A stretch of 64,000 nucleotides of DNA, from contig NW_019091402.1 of the NCBI RefSeq assembly GCF_001949145.1, forward strand, positions 132,961-196,960, in the 5' to 3' direction. Source of the stretch: Acanthaster planci. Its lineage: Eukaryota; Echinodermata; Asteroidea; Valvatida; Acanthasteridae. Positions 33,316 through 46,115 of this stretch are shown piece by piece. The notes below the pieces were generated by a model. The model was not told where the DNA came from, did no database searches, and saw nothing but the letters and a program-made list of their open reading frames with translations. A program made the translations under genes and the position numbers. Each line of letters opens with the position of its first letter. Position 1 is the first letter of the stretch.

Positions 33316-36300
33316 ATGTTTACACTACCTTTATGGGTGTTGATCTGGGGGATGACGTTTCAACTTTTGTTTGTTCTCTCCAAGCAGGGTAATGGTGAGT
33401 TTGCCTGTGCCATATTTCAATCTTTTTCTACTATGAAAAAATCGTAAACAGGAAACACAGGCGCATATATCTGTCTCCAAAATTCCAGTGGGTTCTATAC
33501 ACATCAAATCTATCGAAATTCTGCACGACTTCTGCTGTACAGTCATGCTGAAACAGTTTATAAAGATGGCTTTGAGCTGAAATAAAAGATCACATGAAAT
33601 GTAACAGCGCTCAGTCAAAGCAATACTGATCATTCGTGTTTCTTGTCCTGTCCCTGAATTCCAGACAAGGCCTCGCATCTGGTTTACAAGGCAATATCAA
33701 GTTTAAATGTCATACAACGAACTTCCAATAATACAGGAATTTCTTAAGTTTTCTGACTTGTGCATGTACTTTCTATTTTACTGTCATCACAGGGCGACCT
33801 CCAAAATAGCCTACTATGCCTCGAGTTCTGTATGACTTAAATGTTCTTAATTTTTTTCTTTCGATTATAAAAATGAAAGAGCACTCATATGGTAGTCCAG
33901 GGGTCGCAGGTTCAAATCCCGCTCCAGTCAATTTCTTCGTTCGTCTTTATAATCATTCATAAGTACGTAGTCAGTTTCGCGTATATGATTTGTTTCATAT
34001 TTGTTTTCAATAGGTCCTGGCTATTTGGGATGTTTTGGAGACTACTATAATCGCGCCCTCCCGATTGGTCCAGCAATAGACCGCAACAAACAGTCGGTGG
34101 AGTGGTGCTTCAGATACTGTTTGGAGTCCAGCTCGACGAAGTACAAATACGCTGGAGTTGAATTCACGACTGAATGTTACTGTGGAAGTAACGAAGACTA
34201 TGACAAACATGGGAACAAGCCTGACTCCGAGTGTCGACACAGGTGTCCGGGACACAATGATCAAATCTGTGGAGATAACTGGCGCATATCCATATACAGC
34301 AGTAAGATGAAAATTCACTCAACTAACGGAATACGTTCTGTCAGGATTTTGTAGGTGTCTACTGTAACCCCAAAACTTAGATTTTGCTGGGGATAATTAG
34401 TTAATTAATGGACAATGACCAATTATGCAATGACCAAGACCAGATTTTGGAAATATACCTAGAAATTAGCATTCGGTCTGTTGTAACTTAATATACAAAC
34501 TGATAAACGTCACTGGATTCATCAAGCTTGTCGTCTGTAGGGTTTAAATGGAAATGAATGGGTATATACCACTGATCTTTATGTGCCGACTGGATTGCTC
34601 GCTCGCCTGCCGCGGTATATAAATAAACGACGCCTCTGCAACTGAAGTTTGGGCCTGCCACCAGATACACTAAATTTCTCACGTTCGTAGTTTTGGACGT
34701 TACCTAGTAATTCATTGGATTAAAAAAAATAAAAGAGTTTTTCCTTTCAACCCTTGGCGAAAACAAGTTTTATAAACATGCTAAGACTGCAGGAAATGGC
34801 GTGTAACAGTTATGACAAGAAATCTAACTCTATAATTCTAAAAGTCACAAACCATCTCCATGAGCAATTGAGTCGGTACTTACAGATGGTTGGTTCAAAT
34901 GAAACATGAGGGTGTTGTGCCCATATTATCCAGGAGACAGTCCATCTGGCAAGGACCTTGATCGGTTTGGGTTTGAGTTTCGTATTAAAACAGGGTAAAG
35001 TTGTCTACACAAAGTTTTTTCTTAATTAATGAACTTATAATCTTTTCCATCTAGAGGCAAAAAATAGGCTTCCCACTTCGGAATACTCTATGTTTGCACT
35101 TTTGACCATTTTATCTCGAATTCAGTATCACAAGGCATGTGGAATGATGGCATTGGACCACCTGTTAACGGAAACCACACCATCACCAACCCACCTTCGC
35201 TGTTTTACAGTCTCAACAATTTCAAGTATTTGTATTTAACTTCGATTAAATGTCTTGGGCGCTTCATCTTGACCCCTGTAGTATCCCAAGGCGTGTGCAG
35301 TAATGACATTGGACCACCGACCAACGGAGACCACACCATCACCAACCCACGTTCACTGGATTACAATCTCAACAACTTCAAGTTCTTTGGGACTCATGTG
35401 GATTTCTCCTGTGACGTTGGATATACTCTTCGCGGAGCCTCGTCCATTGAATGCATAGATACTGGCTACAACAACGTCACATGGAGTGACTCGGTTCCAC
35501 GTTGTGAAGGTGTTCCTCACAACCACAAGCTTGTTTGATTTATACGGATCCAGATCGTGATTAGCGGTCCTTCGTTGGTTCACTGAGCTGACGCCACAGC
35601 CTGCCTGATGGCTGAAACGAGCCAGCTTTGGGATCACTGATCGAAATTAAGATCCCTGTGGAACAAACAAGCCCAGGATACCTTTAAACCACAATATTCA
35701 GGGTGTTGTTAGGATCAGGTATCAACTAGAATTGAAGTTTCATCGAAAATGAGAATTACAATTCAATATACATTTCATAATAATTCAAACACGGATACAA
35801 TAATCTGCCTCTGCTTTAATATAATGAATATCTGCTAACTACAGTACTGTAGACAAAACCTATTAAAACTATTACAAGACCACACATGACCACTAATCTG
35901 AATTCAGATCACAAGCTCATCAAATGACCTGAAACAAAAGCATTCGTTTGTGATTGTTCAGTCTGTTATTTGTGACTTGTCCTGAGCATAGAATTGTGTA
36001 TCTGGTCTTGTCATGGTCTCGACTACAACAATGGTTTACAATACATCAGATAACACCTTCTAAATTATCATTCGTTTTGCAAAACGGATGGTCGGGTGGA
36101 CTGTATAAACGCTCGATTTGCAGGGTAAATCCCCATCAGAAACTTAAGGCAAGAAACCTTTCGTGACATTTATGTCAACTAACTTCTCATATTTGTAGTC
36201 CCAACAACAACCATGCCTAGCACAACTTTCCAGAGCACCACAGTGGCAATTGCGCCCTCTTCGACGCGTTTCAACAGAGATACACCTGGCCCGAACAACC

Positions 36301-37592
36301 CGAACACAGGAGAGCTGAAAACAGGTACGAGGAAGCATCCTCATTCAAATACAAACGTCCTTTCACCGTACTTTCATTACGATTATCACAAAACTGTTCC
36401 CAAAGTTTTGAAACTCGGATTATGGACAAGAGAGGGCTTTGTCGCCTAGCAACGATGCCCCCAAGACGCTTGCTCTTCACTGGTTTTAGCACGCTGTTCC
36501 CCCGTTGCACGAGATACGGATGAATATGTTTTCATTATCAGTTTCACATTAAGAATACTGACTTGCAAAGAACATACTTAAACAGAACAACACTGACTCA
36601 TGAAAGACTTGTAATCGATTCCTTACAATCGTTTAACAACTGATATTGACATTCCCAGTAAAGGCTGGTGTACATGGACGTCACATAATTTATTACAATT
36701 ATTGTTTCACCTGTCTATTATGACATAGCAACCTTGCCCTACCTGTGAAGTTCTATCTAATTAATCAAAGGTCGATCGTAAATCAAAAATTAAAACAAAG
36801 AATCAGATCAATGACGGGCCTCCTAACGAATACCTTGGTGAGGGCTCACTTGAATAACTCATGAACTGAAGTTTAACTCTATACAAGACGCGTCCTGTGA
36901 TCGACTTGTGTTGATTTAAATACTGTACAAGGCTCCTTCCGTTCATTTGCTTGTTTTCTCCTCACATTTCCTGATCAAACTACATAAGATCACTGTCCTA
37001 TTGTCACATTTCTCTCCACAGCAACAATAATAGGAATAGCAGTCGGAGCTGGAGTAGTCACAGCACTAGTACTGTCAGCAATCTTTATTTGGAAGAAAAG
37101 GTACCTGCAAAAGAATCGTGTGATATTTAATTTCTATTAACTTAAATTCTTTATCTGTGAATTGCTGCTTGATAAAATTGGACCATTTCTAATGCGCATA
37201 GTGGCTAAGGTGGCAAAAAGTGATCTCCCACAGAAAATGAACATACAAGGGTATGATAATCAACAAGATCATTCTGGTCTTATATGCTCGTGTCGTGAGA
37301 AAACCCTTACGAATTCTGTCTACATGCACTGGTGAAATTTAAAGCAATACACGCAATAACCTTTCGAAGATACTTCTCTGAATTTCCCAGAAGAAATACA
37401 AGAAAGAAGAGACCAGCTGTGACCTTGGCAAAGACTGGAGACCGTTACACTAACAATGCATACGGACTAGTCAGCCACTCTGTTTCGAATCAGGTTAATG
37501 CACCAGTTTACAGTGCCGTCATCCAACAGAAGTCGCATTGTGACGACGTGTACACAACTCCTGATGACGTCACCAGCTCACGCAAGGAGTAG
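33316..37592 (+). CDS. Receptor A: WSC-Sushi transmembrane protein, tail cut by an in-frame TAG
   Basis: Coding exons: 33316-33394 (signal peptide, LIWGMTFQLLFVL), 34014-34301 (WSC, eight cysteines), 35282-35509 (Sushi), 36199-36324 (Ser/Thr/Pro stalk), 37022-37100 (transmembrane) and 37391-37592 (tail). They total 1,002 bases, 333 residues plus TAG. All ectodomain exons are phase 1-1, as in the kinase receptor. There is no kinase; the tail keeps the tyrosine sites NNAYG, PVYSAV and DVYTTPDD, then ends at TAG where receptor B reads GAG. Compared with B a few codons are also missing after AYGL. The Sushi donor (GTGTTC) is weak. Without splicing there, translation would stop at a TGA 8 codons after the GT-overlapping codon and give a secreted form. 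It is probably a cell-surface receptor or co-receptor; the ligand is unknown. Confidence 0.75.
33884..33940 (+). repeat. tRNA-derived SINE fragment
   Basis: It contains GGTTCAAATCC, a good RNA polymerase III B box, preceded by GAGCACTCATATGGTAGTCC and followed by CTCCAGTCAATTTCTTCGTT. The whole does not fold as a tRNA and lacks a normal 5' half, so it reads as a SINE remnant in the intron before the WSC exon of receptor A. Confidence 0.55.
35126..35226 (+). pseudogene. Half Sushi exon ahead of the real one in receptor A
   Basis: After an acceptor at 35125 the sequence follows the Sushi exon for about 34 codons, to AACAATTTCAAG, then breaks off into intron-like sequence. The first Sushi cysteine is replaced by Trp (GMWND), and the other three are absent. 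It is open and in frame with the intact Sushi exon at 35282, so one long exon is formally possible, but it could not fold as a second Sushi domain. Confidence 0.65.
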
Positions 37593-37802
37593 GAACCTCC
37601 CAGGCCGTCACGTGACGTCAACGTTGGGACTGCATCACCCGATCACGAAAGTGGGTGGGCCGAGAACACAGTGTACGAGTATGAATCATTTCCTGTCGAC
37701 ACAAGACCCAAAATAAATGATTCTGGCAGACCAACAAGCGAGGGGCCTCCACTGACGATGGAAATGAAGCCCGGATGGGTGGAAAATATCATCTACGAAT
37801 AA
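37593..37802 (+). pseudogene. Untranslated former tail of receptor A
   Basis: The frame continues open for 69 codons after the TAG at 37590-37592 and ends in TAA at the same place as in receptor B. It still encodes GWAENTVYEYESFP and a final WVENIIYE. With no other damage, the nonsense change looks recent, polymorphic, a sequencing error, or subject to readthrough. Confidence 0.7.
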
Positions 37803-38306
37803 AAAAGATACCCCAAGCGATCGAGCCCCATTGTAATTAAGGTGTTTAGCAACCATAACGTGAACAACTAACTGAAAATATGTACTACAATGGCAGAACG
37901 CTCATTCTCCCTCAATTGATGTACATTTCATTCGTGATGTGACTTTTTTTCTGTGCCCTTAAATCTGAATATTGTCTAACAGTTTGTAAGAAAGCAAACG
38001 AAGAAATCATAATTACAACAAATGACAAGTCATATCACCGAAGACAAAGATTTTATCTTAGTTGGCAATCATTTAGGCCTATATGGAAAATCTGACGTGT
38101 TTTATGTAGCGCTGATACACAAGGGTTAGGCGAATTCATTTGTCCTTGACTAAACTTTAGTAGGGCCTATATAAGGAGACCTAATTGTTCTTGTACAATG
38201 CGTTGAGCAAACTTGAGCTTCTCAGAGTGTATATCAACGAATCTGAAGACAACTTCCCTGTACATATTGTTATTCTTTTGTTAACAACACGCAAAGTAAA
38301 AAAGAT

Positions 38307-38312
38307 AATAAA
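38307..38312 (+). terminator. Poly(A) signal, receptor A
   Basis: AATAAA about 500 bases after the ancestral stop. In the corresponding 3' flank of receptor B an AATAAA is found at 46870-46875. Confidence 0.4.
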
Positions 38313-38808
38313 AGCTGTAATTTTAAAAGAATTTTTGTTACTTACCGTTTTTACACCTTAAGACAAAAATGCAGAAAGCACACGACTAAGATGGAAGTCA
38401 TTTTGTCCTCGTGGGTTCCAAACCTCCTTTCAATATTTTTCACAATGTGGTGGAAAACACAAAGGCATGTTTAAGCACGAATTTCAAGCATGTAGACAGG
38501 TACATGAATATCAGGAAATTTCATACTCTTAATGCTGCAGCTTGCTAACGTTTTATAGTGTATAACAAGTGAGATGTTTATTAAAATGTAGTTGACTTTT
38601 GAATTTTTAAAATATTCTTGCGGCTACTAAAATGATCGATGTAATAAACGCATTGAGATAGCCTTATAATTATAACCAAGACGGACATAGTATAAACCCA
38701 CCGGTAAATCAGATTAGTACTACAGTCACCATAATAAGTAATAATTGGCCTCTGAGAGAAGACTTTTTCAGTCTTTGTTTTTTTCAAGCCAATGCAGTCA
38801 ATATTCAT

Positions 38809-39093
38809 CCGATCCGACTGCCCACCACTACTTATATGTGAGGCCCGTGCAGCAAAATAGCCCGCAAAAACTGTACTGCTAATACATTTTTGTATGATGC
38901 AATGACGTAGGCATACTTATTAGTGAGGCTGGTCAGCGTCACGAAAATTTGCACACAGAAGGCTCCAACAAGCCTCAATTCTAAGTTCGCCTACTGTATT
39001 GTATCATACGATAATATATTAGCGTCACAGTTAGAGCATGGCAATTTAGTTACACAGGTCTCACTTATAAGTAACGGTGGGTAGTCGGATCGG
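38809..39093. repeat. MITE inserted in the 3' flank of receptor A
   Basis: It has terminal inverted repeats of about 34 bases with few mismatches: CCGATCCGACTGCCCACC at the left, GGTGGGTAGTCGGATCGG at the right. The matching place in the duplicated copy (around 47400) reads straight through (CATTATTAAGC), so this is a filled site with its empty site in the same window. Short ATATT repeats flank it. Confidence 0.8.
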
Positions 39094-40254
39094 GAGCCAT
39101 ATTAAGCAATTTAGAGCAGTTTGAATTAGTTCTTTCTTCAAATAAATCTAACCCGTAATTAACATTTCTACGGACAACACAATACCGAACCCAAACAGAT
39201 CCAAATAGAGATTGCGGTCGAGCAGTTGTCCGTCTTGTTCTTTATTTTTCCATTTTGTATCAATCTTCACGCCATTTTTTATTTATCAGGAACTGAAATG
39301 TATCATGTGGTCTCCCTGGCCAACAATGCGATAAGCCTGAGCGCCATTTAGAGCTCAGCTGCGTGAGACACAGGTTGTGAAATTCCTCGCTCACTTTAGA
39401 CGTTGAAAAGCCGTAGCGGAAGAAGCATTTTCCTTGTTTGCGTGCCAATCAACGATTTGGCAACACAAGCTCTTTTAAACAAACACTTTTTTCAAAGTTG
39501 AGAGTCCCGCCATATAGCGAATAGAGTATTTCTTATTTGCATATACTTCAAAAAGTAAGATGAAAAACGATCTATTGTGAAGTATTCTTGATAATATCAG
39601 TTTTGAAAAGCAATAATTAGGACTAAACTGATAATGGAAAAACAAAACGTGTTTAGATGGGCTTGTTAACGACACCAGTTGAAATAGGCCGGCCCTTCGA
39701 AAACTTCTCATTGTAAAGTCACGAATTGGTTGACATGGCGGGCAAAATGTGCTCGAACTTTAAACAAGAAAGGAAAACAAAAAGGAAATACAAACATACA
39801 AAAAACGTTCTCTATTATTTATAATTCATGTTTGTTACGCACACGTACCAGTCGCCCATATGAAAGTCAATTGTTTCTAAAGACTGCTTCACTGCATTCA
39901 GCCATGACCTTCAGGTTTGAACAGTAAGAGCAACTGGGACAGCGGTTGGATGGAGGTCACTGACCAGAAAACCACGTAGGCCCTATAAACGAGTTCTACT
40001 CGAAAGTAAGATTATGAACAGCATGAAGACAATAGGAGGTCCACTAGTCCAGTTGCCACACACAGGAGTTTAACCTGCGCACAAAAGACATCCGCACAAT
40101 GCAGGGTTTGAAGACATTCCTTGGACATGAACACGTCTGCACATGCATTTTCCTTTGAAAAACAAAACGACTGTAAAGATTTCTGGGTTCCAGATTGTCA
40201 GCTGAAAATGAACAAGAACAGTCAAGGCCAAAAATCAAACAATCCAGCAATTTC

Positions 40255-40486
40255 AACATTTCAACAGGTTTTTCTCTCTGAACTTCCCCTTCAAAATAGG
40301 AATTTTGAAAGGTTCGTGCACGTCCATGACGTGCCAAAATGAGGAAGTGCATGGTTTTAATTTGATCTTGATCACATGATCCGAACCAGAACTACGACCT
40401 GAAATGCGCTTGCATTTATGTGCCATTTGCAAGCGTGTCTACACAGGCAACTTCAATGCCTATAGCGGATGGGAAAAGACAGCAAG
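40255..40486 (+). promoter_or_regulatory. Probable promoter and first non-coding exon of receptor B
   Basis: It is conserved with 31560-31794 and ends AGCAAG before a GTACGT donor. No significant open frame. The matching block upstream of receptor A makes a transcribed 5' UTR or promoter the best explanation. Confidence 0.45.
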
Positions 40487-41674
40487 GTACGTATAGATGT
40501 TGAAGCAAATACAATTGCCAGCTTGGGCTACCCGGTTGGCACTCAACATTGTTTTAACGTTGAATATTGTTTGTAGGGACACTGTTTGAATCAGCATTAC
40601 TGCGACGTCATTTAACTAATATTTCAAAATTGAAATGTTTCCTGTGTGCCTAAGTGCCTGCTAATTTGTGTGTTGCGGAGAACTGGAAAAAACTAGAAGG
40701 CCTACGCTTATAGTATAGCATCACAGTGAAAACAGTTGGTTTCAAGACTCATCCCATGGATTTTATTGCGGTCTATGTGAGCACAACATTGCAAGCAACA
40801 GTTAACTTGAGATCTCGCCTGCTAAAATATCGTTCGGAAAAAAGTGGCTCAGCGAGTCACCGGCCTGCAGGTTCTTCAAGCCCATCCAATTTGACACCGA
40901 AGTCAATTAGATCAGCACACGGGTAGGCACATTGTAAATGGGCACTAAATCCAGGGTAAAGTTCGCTGTGTCCCGGCATTTTAAGGTAGGTTTAATATGT
41001 TTTCTTTCTTGAAGTTCGGGGGGGGGGTGTTTCCAGGTTTTTTGTATTCATCTGCTGCTGAAATATTTAGTTGCCATTCAGTATTATCACTGAAATGATG
41101 TGACGTTGAGTGGTCTCGACTTTAAAAGTTTGTCATTCAAAATATATTTTTATATTCATTGAAACGCAACATCATCATTAACGTTTTTATCAAAAGAAAT
41201 GATTAAAAATCATGGAAAGTGGAAACTTCTTTGCCTCATCGGCAACAATTGAAATAATAGAAAAAGCAAAATGAAATCGAGATATCCATTTAAGGCGCCA
41301 GGTTAACAGAACAATCTTCAAGACGATAAGATTCAGTAGCTCATTCGTGGATTTTCAGTCAAAGAATGGTCCCTGGTCTTTTGATAGCAACATTCTGGGG
41401 CGAAAGTAAGCCTAAGTTAAATTTTCGAGCTTGGGTTGTTATTTCGTGTAATTTTATCATTTCGTCAAAGCCCGATCACTAAAGAGATTTGTGTCAAATC
41501 GTTGTGTTATAGAAAAGAGGACACCCGAGAAATGACGTTTTTTGGCTGGGAGTTCTCCGGCCCAGCATTATAATGCTCGCTGTCAGAGCAATTATGACTT
41601 TTCTTTCAATGTTCTCATCCAGTGATCCAGTGTAACGGGATTTATTTCACAAGAGATTCTGAAGAAGATACAAA

Positions 41675-44600
41675 ATGAAGAGAGGGGCCATGTTCACATC
41701 TTTACGTGTATTACAATGGGGAATGACCTTTCAACTTATGCTTTTTCTCTCGGAGCAGGGTAATGGTGAGTTTGCCTGTTTAATTTCAAGCTTTTTTTCA
41801 ACGGCATTCAGAGAATACATGCGCATTGACGTCTTACTCTTGGCATTCAAGTTACAGTGTCAACTCGGCTCTATACACTCAACAAATCCATTCAAAATCC
41901 TTCACAAAGTGTTCAGAGATATTAAAAAGACTTCTGCGGATTTAGACTTATGAACCCCCCCACCAAAAAACAACATACAACTTGCGGGATTCTCTAAAAT
42001 TTGAAAGCAACACTAGTCGTTATTTTTGAAGGGGTGTTCCTCCTGAAAATATATAATAATTACTGGACTGCTTCAAGTGGACTTCCCAGATGGATTCCAC
42101 ATTTTCATTCAGCCACATGAGATGTTCTCGTCAGAAAATCAACACATAACTAATAGCCTTGCTGATTACCAGAGTGACATACAAAAATGTGTATTGGTTT
42201 ATTCCAAGGTACATGACATAGTACATGTTATTCAATATCTTTTTAAAATTTGCACAATATATAGTTCCTGGCTATCTGGGATGTTTCGGAGATAGTAGTG
42301 ATCGTGTCCTCCCGGTCGGTCCTGGAGTAGACGGTGAAAAACAGTCGGTAGAGTGGTGCTTCAGATACTGCTTAGAGGATGGATCAACGCAGTACAAATA
42401 CGCTGGACTCGAATACGCGAGCGAATGCTTCTGCGGGAACGACGACGATAATGACAAATACGAGGAAAAGCCAGATTCTGATTGCGACCATATGTGCCGA
42501 GGAAACACTGACCAGTTTTGTGGAGGCTACTGGCGCATCTCCGTATACAAAAGTAAGACGAGAATTCTGTCACATGATAGACTAGATTCCTGTTCTAATC
42601 ATACACAGATTTGCAACCGTAAGTCGGAAATTCCATTTGGGGATAACTTCATGATTACACTACAAACTACAGTATATGTTTGATAGAAAGCGATTGTTTA
42701 AACCTGATGAATTTCACTGGATTCCTAAAACTTCGTCTAACATCACCGACCTTCATAGTTTATATACCAACTGGAATACTCTTGCGCCGATTGCTGCGCA
42801 CAAAAGGAACCCCTGCCGACTCCGACTACAGCTTTCCAAGTATAGCAATATTTAACGTTACCGAAAGACCGGTGTGGCGGTCTCAGCTGTCTCCCGGTCT
42901 CAGCTGTTCCCTTTACCAAATATGGTAAAATACGTCATACCGTCTCTGCGCACAAAAACGGGAAAGTCGTCCGTTTAATGTCCGGCTATTCAGAGGGACT
43001 GCTGAGACCGGGAGACAGCTGAGACCGCCACACCGGTATATAAAAATCCTGAGCTTATACACGAAATGGATTTCATCAGTCATCGACAGAACGTACGACC
43101 ACTAGGAGTGAAATCTTGGGCCTCTTTTTAAAATTGCATCAGTCATGACATTATATCTCGACGAGCAAACCAGCTGGTGCTTAGAGATCAGTGGTTTACA
43201 TGGATTTAGCGGGATTATGCTTATTCGTGCATGCTGCTCAAGTTATTAAGACAGTCCACGTTTGTATCTGTTGGTAAACAACGAGAAAAATTGTTACGGC
43301 TTTGCCAGTTCTGGCAAGACCGGTTTTTTTGAGGGGGGTATTGACTTGAGTCTCCTTAAATAGGTACGATTGTCTGGATAATGTTTGTCCAACCTATGAA
43401 CAAATCATCTTCTAAACAGGCTCCCCCCTTTTGGATGCCCTGATTTTACGCTTCAAAACAAACTGACTAGTTCATATCTATTTCCAGTTTCGCAAGGCGT
43501 ATGCAGTAATGATATTGGACCACCTGATAATGGAAACCACACCATTAACAACCCACGTTCACTGTCTTACAATCTGAACAACTTCAAGTTCTTCGGGACT
43601 CGAGTGGATTTCTCCTGTGACGTTGGATATACTCTTCATGGAGCCTCGTCCATTGAATGCATAGACACTGGCTTCAACAACGTCACGTGGAGTGAATCCG
43701 TACCAAGCTGTGAAGGTATCTCCCCTGCTCGTTGATTCATACGGATCCCGATCGTTTTCGGCGATCCTTTTCACTGACAACAAAGCCTGCCTGATGGATG
43801 GAGCGAACCAGCTATGGAATCACTGATTGAGATCATGATCCGTGTGAAACAAACAGGGCCGTTTTCCAATACTCAACTTCATCTCCGTCTGATGTCTGTG
43901 TAGGAAATCAATCCTCGATTTTGGGCCTGAACCGTTTAACTTAAATTGAAATACCGTTAAACCACCATATTTAGGGTGTTATAAGGATCACGTATAAACT
44001 TGAATTGAAGTTTCATCAAAATAAGTATCACAATGAAATGTACAATCATTACCATTCAAGAACGGATAAAAAACTCTGCCTCCTTTGTTAAATAAAGAAT
44101 TTCTGCTAATACAGTGTTGTAGTCGAAATCTCTCCAGACCATTACACGACCTCACAAAACCCCTAGAATAAATTCAAGTCACAAGCTCCTGTAATGAACT
44201 GCAACGAAAGCATTCTTTTGTGATCGTTCAGCCTGTAACTTTTGGCTTGTCTTGTAGATGGTCTTACAGTCTGTTTTTGTGGCATGGTGGTCTCGACTAC
44301 CGCACCTACTGTGTACGAGATCAAGATCACATACAGCCACTTAATCACTTGCTTGTTATACACAGACGGTCGGGTAGATCGAATGAGCACATGCTTTGTC
44401 GAGGGAAATCTCCCTCAAAATCCAAGACCAGAAATTATTTATGTGCCGACAAACTTCTTTGCAGTACCAACAACCGTGCCTAGCACTACTTTCCAAAGCA
44501 GCACAGTGGCAACTACGCCCTCTTCGACGCGTTTCAAAAGAGACACACCCGGGCCGAATAACCCGAACACAGGAAAGCTGAAAACAGGTACGAGGAAGCG

Positions 44601-46115
44601 TCCATATACAAACGAAGGAAAGGGAGAAAAAATGGAACAAATCGATTTGTAAAATTGTTTTTTAAATGGGGTACCGTACTTTCATTATACTTTCATCACA
44701 AAACCATTTCAATGTTATAGACTCGGAGAATAAACAACAAAGGGCGCTTTGTCGCCTAGCAACGACATCCTTCAAGGCGCTTGCTCCTCTCTGATTCAAG
44801 CGCGCTGTTCACCCATTGCATGAAATACGGACGAATACAATTCTCATTATCATTTTCACGTTGAGAATACCTATAATTGCAAAGAACAACTGACCCATGA
44901 AAACGTGTAATCAATTCCTTCCAATCGTTTGACAAATGAGTTTGACGACCTATACCAAGGCATGGTTCACCTGGACATCACATTTTACCCATACGATGCC
45001 TAACCTGTACAAATATGCCATAGACACTTCACGTGCCGGACAGAGTTGCTATCTAATTAATCAAAGACCGTTCGAACATCACAAACATAAAATCAAATCG
45101 CTGGCTGGTCAACTACAGAATACCTTGGTGACAGTTCACTTGAATAACGCGTGAACTGACGTTTAATTCACAAGACGAGTCCTGTGATCGACTTTATCCT
45201 GTTAATTTAAACACAAGGCGTCTTCCGTGCATTTGCTTTTTCCACCTCACATTTCCTGATAAAACTACATAAGATCACTGTCCTATTGTCCTATTTCTCT
45301 CCACAGCAACAATAATAGGAATATCAGTCGGAGCCGGAGTAGTCATAGGACTAGTACTGTCAGCAATCTTTCTTTGGAAGAAAAGGTACATGCAAAAGAA
45401 TCGTGCGATATTTAATTTCTATTAACTTCAAGTCTTTATCTGTGAATATCTGCTTGATAAATGGCCTACATGGACACTTTACTAATAATAAATTGCTAAT
45501 GTGCATAGTGGCTATGGTGACAAAAAGGGATCCCCTCCCACAGAAAATGAACATACAAGGGTATGATCAACAAGATCATTCAGATCTTATATGCTCGTGT
45601 TTTGAGAAAACCCTTACGAATTCTTTCTATATGCATTGGTGAAATTTAAGGCACTACACGCGTTAACCTTTTGAAGATACTTCTCTGAATTTTCCAGAAG
45701 ATATACAAGAAAGAAGAGGCCACATGTGACATTGGCAAAGACTGGAGACCGTTACACTAACAATGCATACGGACTGCCGGAGACAGTCAGCCAGTCTGTT
45801 TCGAATCAGGTTAATGCACCAGTTTACAGTACCGTCATCCAACAGAAGTCCCATTATGACGACGTGTACACAACTCCTGATGTCGTCACCAGCACACGCA
45901 AAGAGGAGGAACCTCCCAGACCGTCACGTGACGTCAACGTTGGGAGTGCATCACCCGATCACGAAAATGGGTGGGTCGAGAACACAGTGTACGAGTGTGA
46001 ATCATTTCCTGTCGACACAAGACCAATTAATGATACTGGCGGACAAACAAACGCACAGCCACCACTGACAATAGATATGAAGCCCGGATGGGTGGAAAAT
46101 ACCATCTACGAATGA
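41675..46115 (+). CDS. Receptor B: WSC-Sushi transmembrane protein with full tyrosine-motif tail
   Basis: Coding exons: 41675-41765, 42265-42552, 43488-43715, 44465-44587, 45307-45385 and 45698-46115, in all 1,227 bases or 408 residues. Order: signal peptide (QWGMTFQLMLFL), WSC (VPGYLGCFGD to WRISVY), Sushi, stalk of 41 residues, transmembrane segment (about 22 residues, then WKKR) and a 139-residue tail. The tail holds NNAYGLPE, APVYSTV, DVYTTPD, GWVENTVYE and a terminal GWVENTIYE. YTTP fits the YxxP type known to dock Crk/Nck SH2 domains; the others are unassigned. There is no catalytic domain. This is the undamaged sister of receptor A and the best reference member of the family. Readthrough of the Sushi donor would give a soluble form ending at a TGA 7 codons on. 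Confidence 0.85.
42868..43037. repeat. Foldback MITE with perfect 36-base ends
   Basis: ACCGGTGTGGCGGTCTCAGC at the left is exactly complementary to the right end, and pairing continues through the GTCTCCCGGTCTCAG stretch. About 98 bases lie between. It is in the WSC-Sushi intron of receptor B and not in that of receptor A. Perfect arms point to a recent insertion. Confidence 0.8.

Larger units (their letters stand above)
30960..39170 (+). repeat. Segmental duplication, copy 1 (receptor A unit)
   Basis: Promoter, first exon, all coding exons, introns and 3' flank match the unit at 39598-47450 in the same order. Matching points are 31794 and 40486 (UTR donor), 37802 and 46115 (ancestral stop), and 38391 and 46936 (3' flank). 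The offset is about 8.3-8.7 kb, differing by local insertions. Confidence 0.75.

Noticed and set aside
33884-33940. A tRNA gene
   Set aside because: Only the B-box half looks like tRNA; there is no acceptor stem or proper anticodon arm. Listed as a SINE fragment instead.
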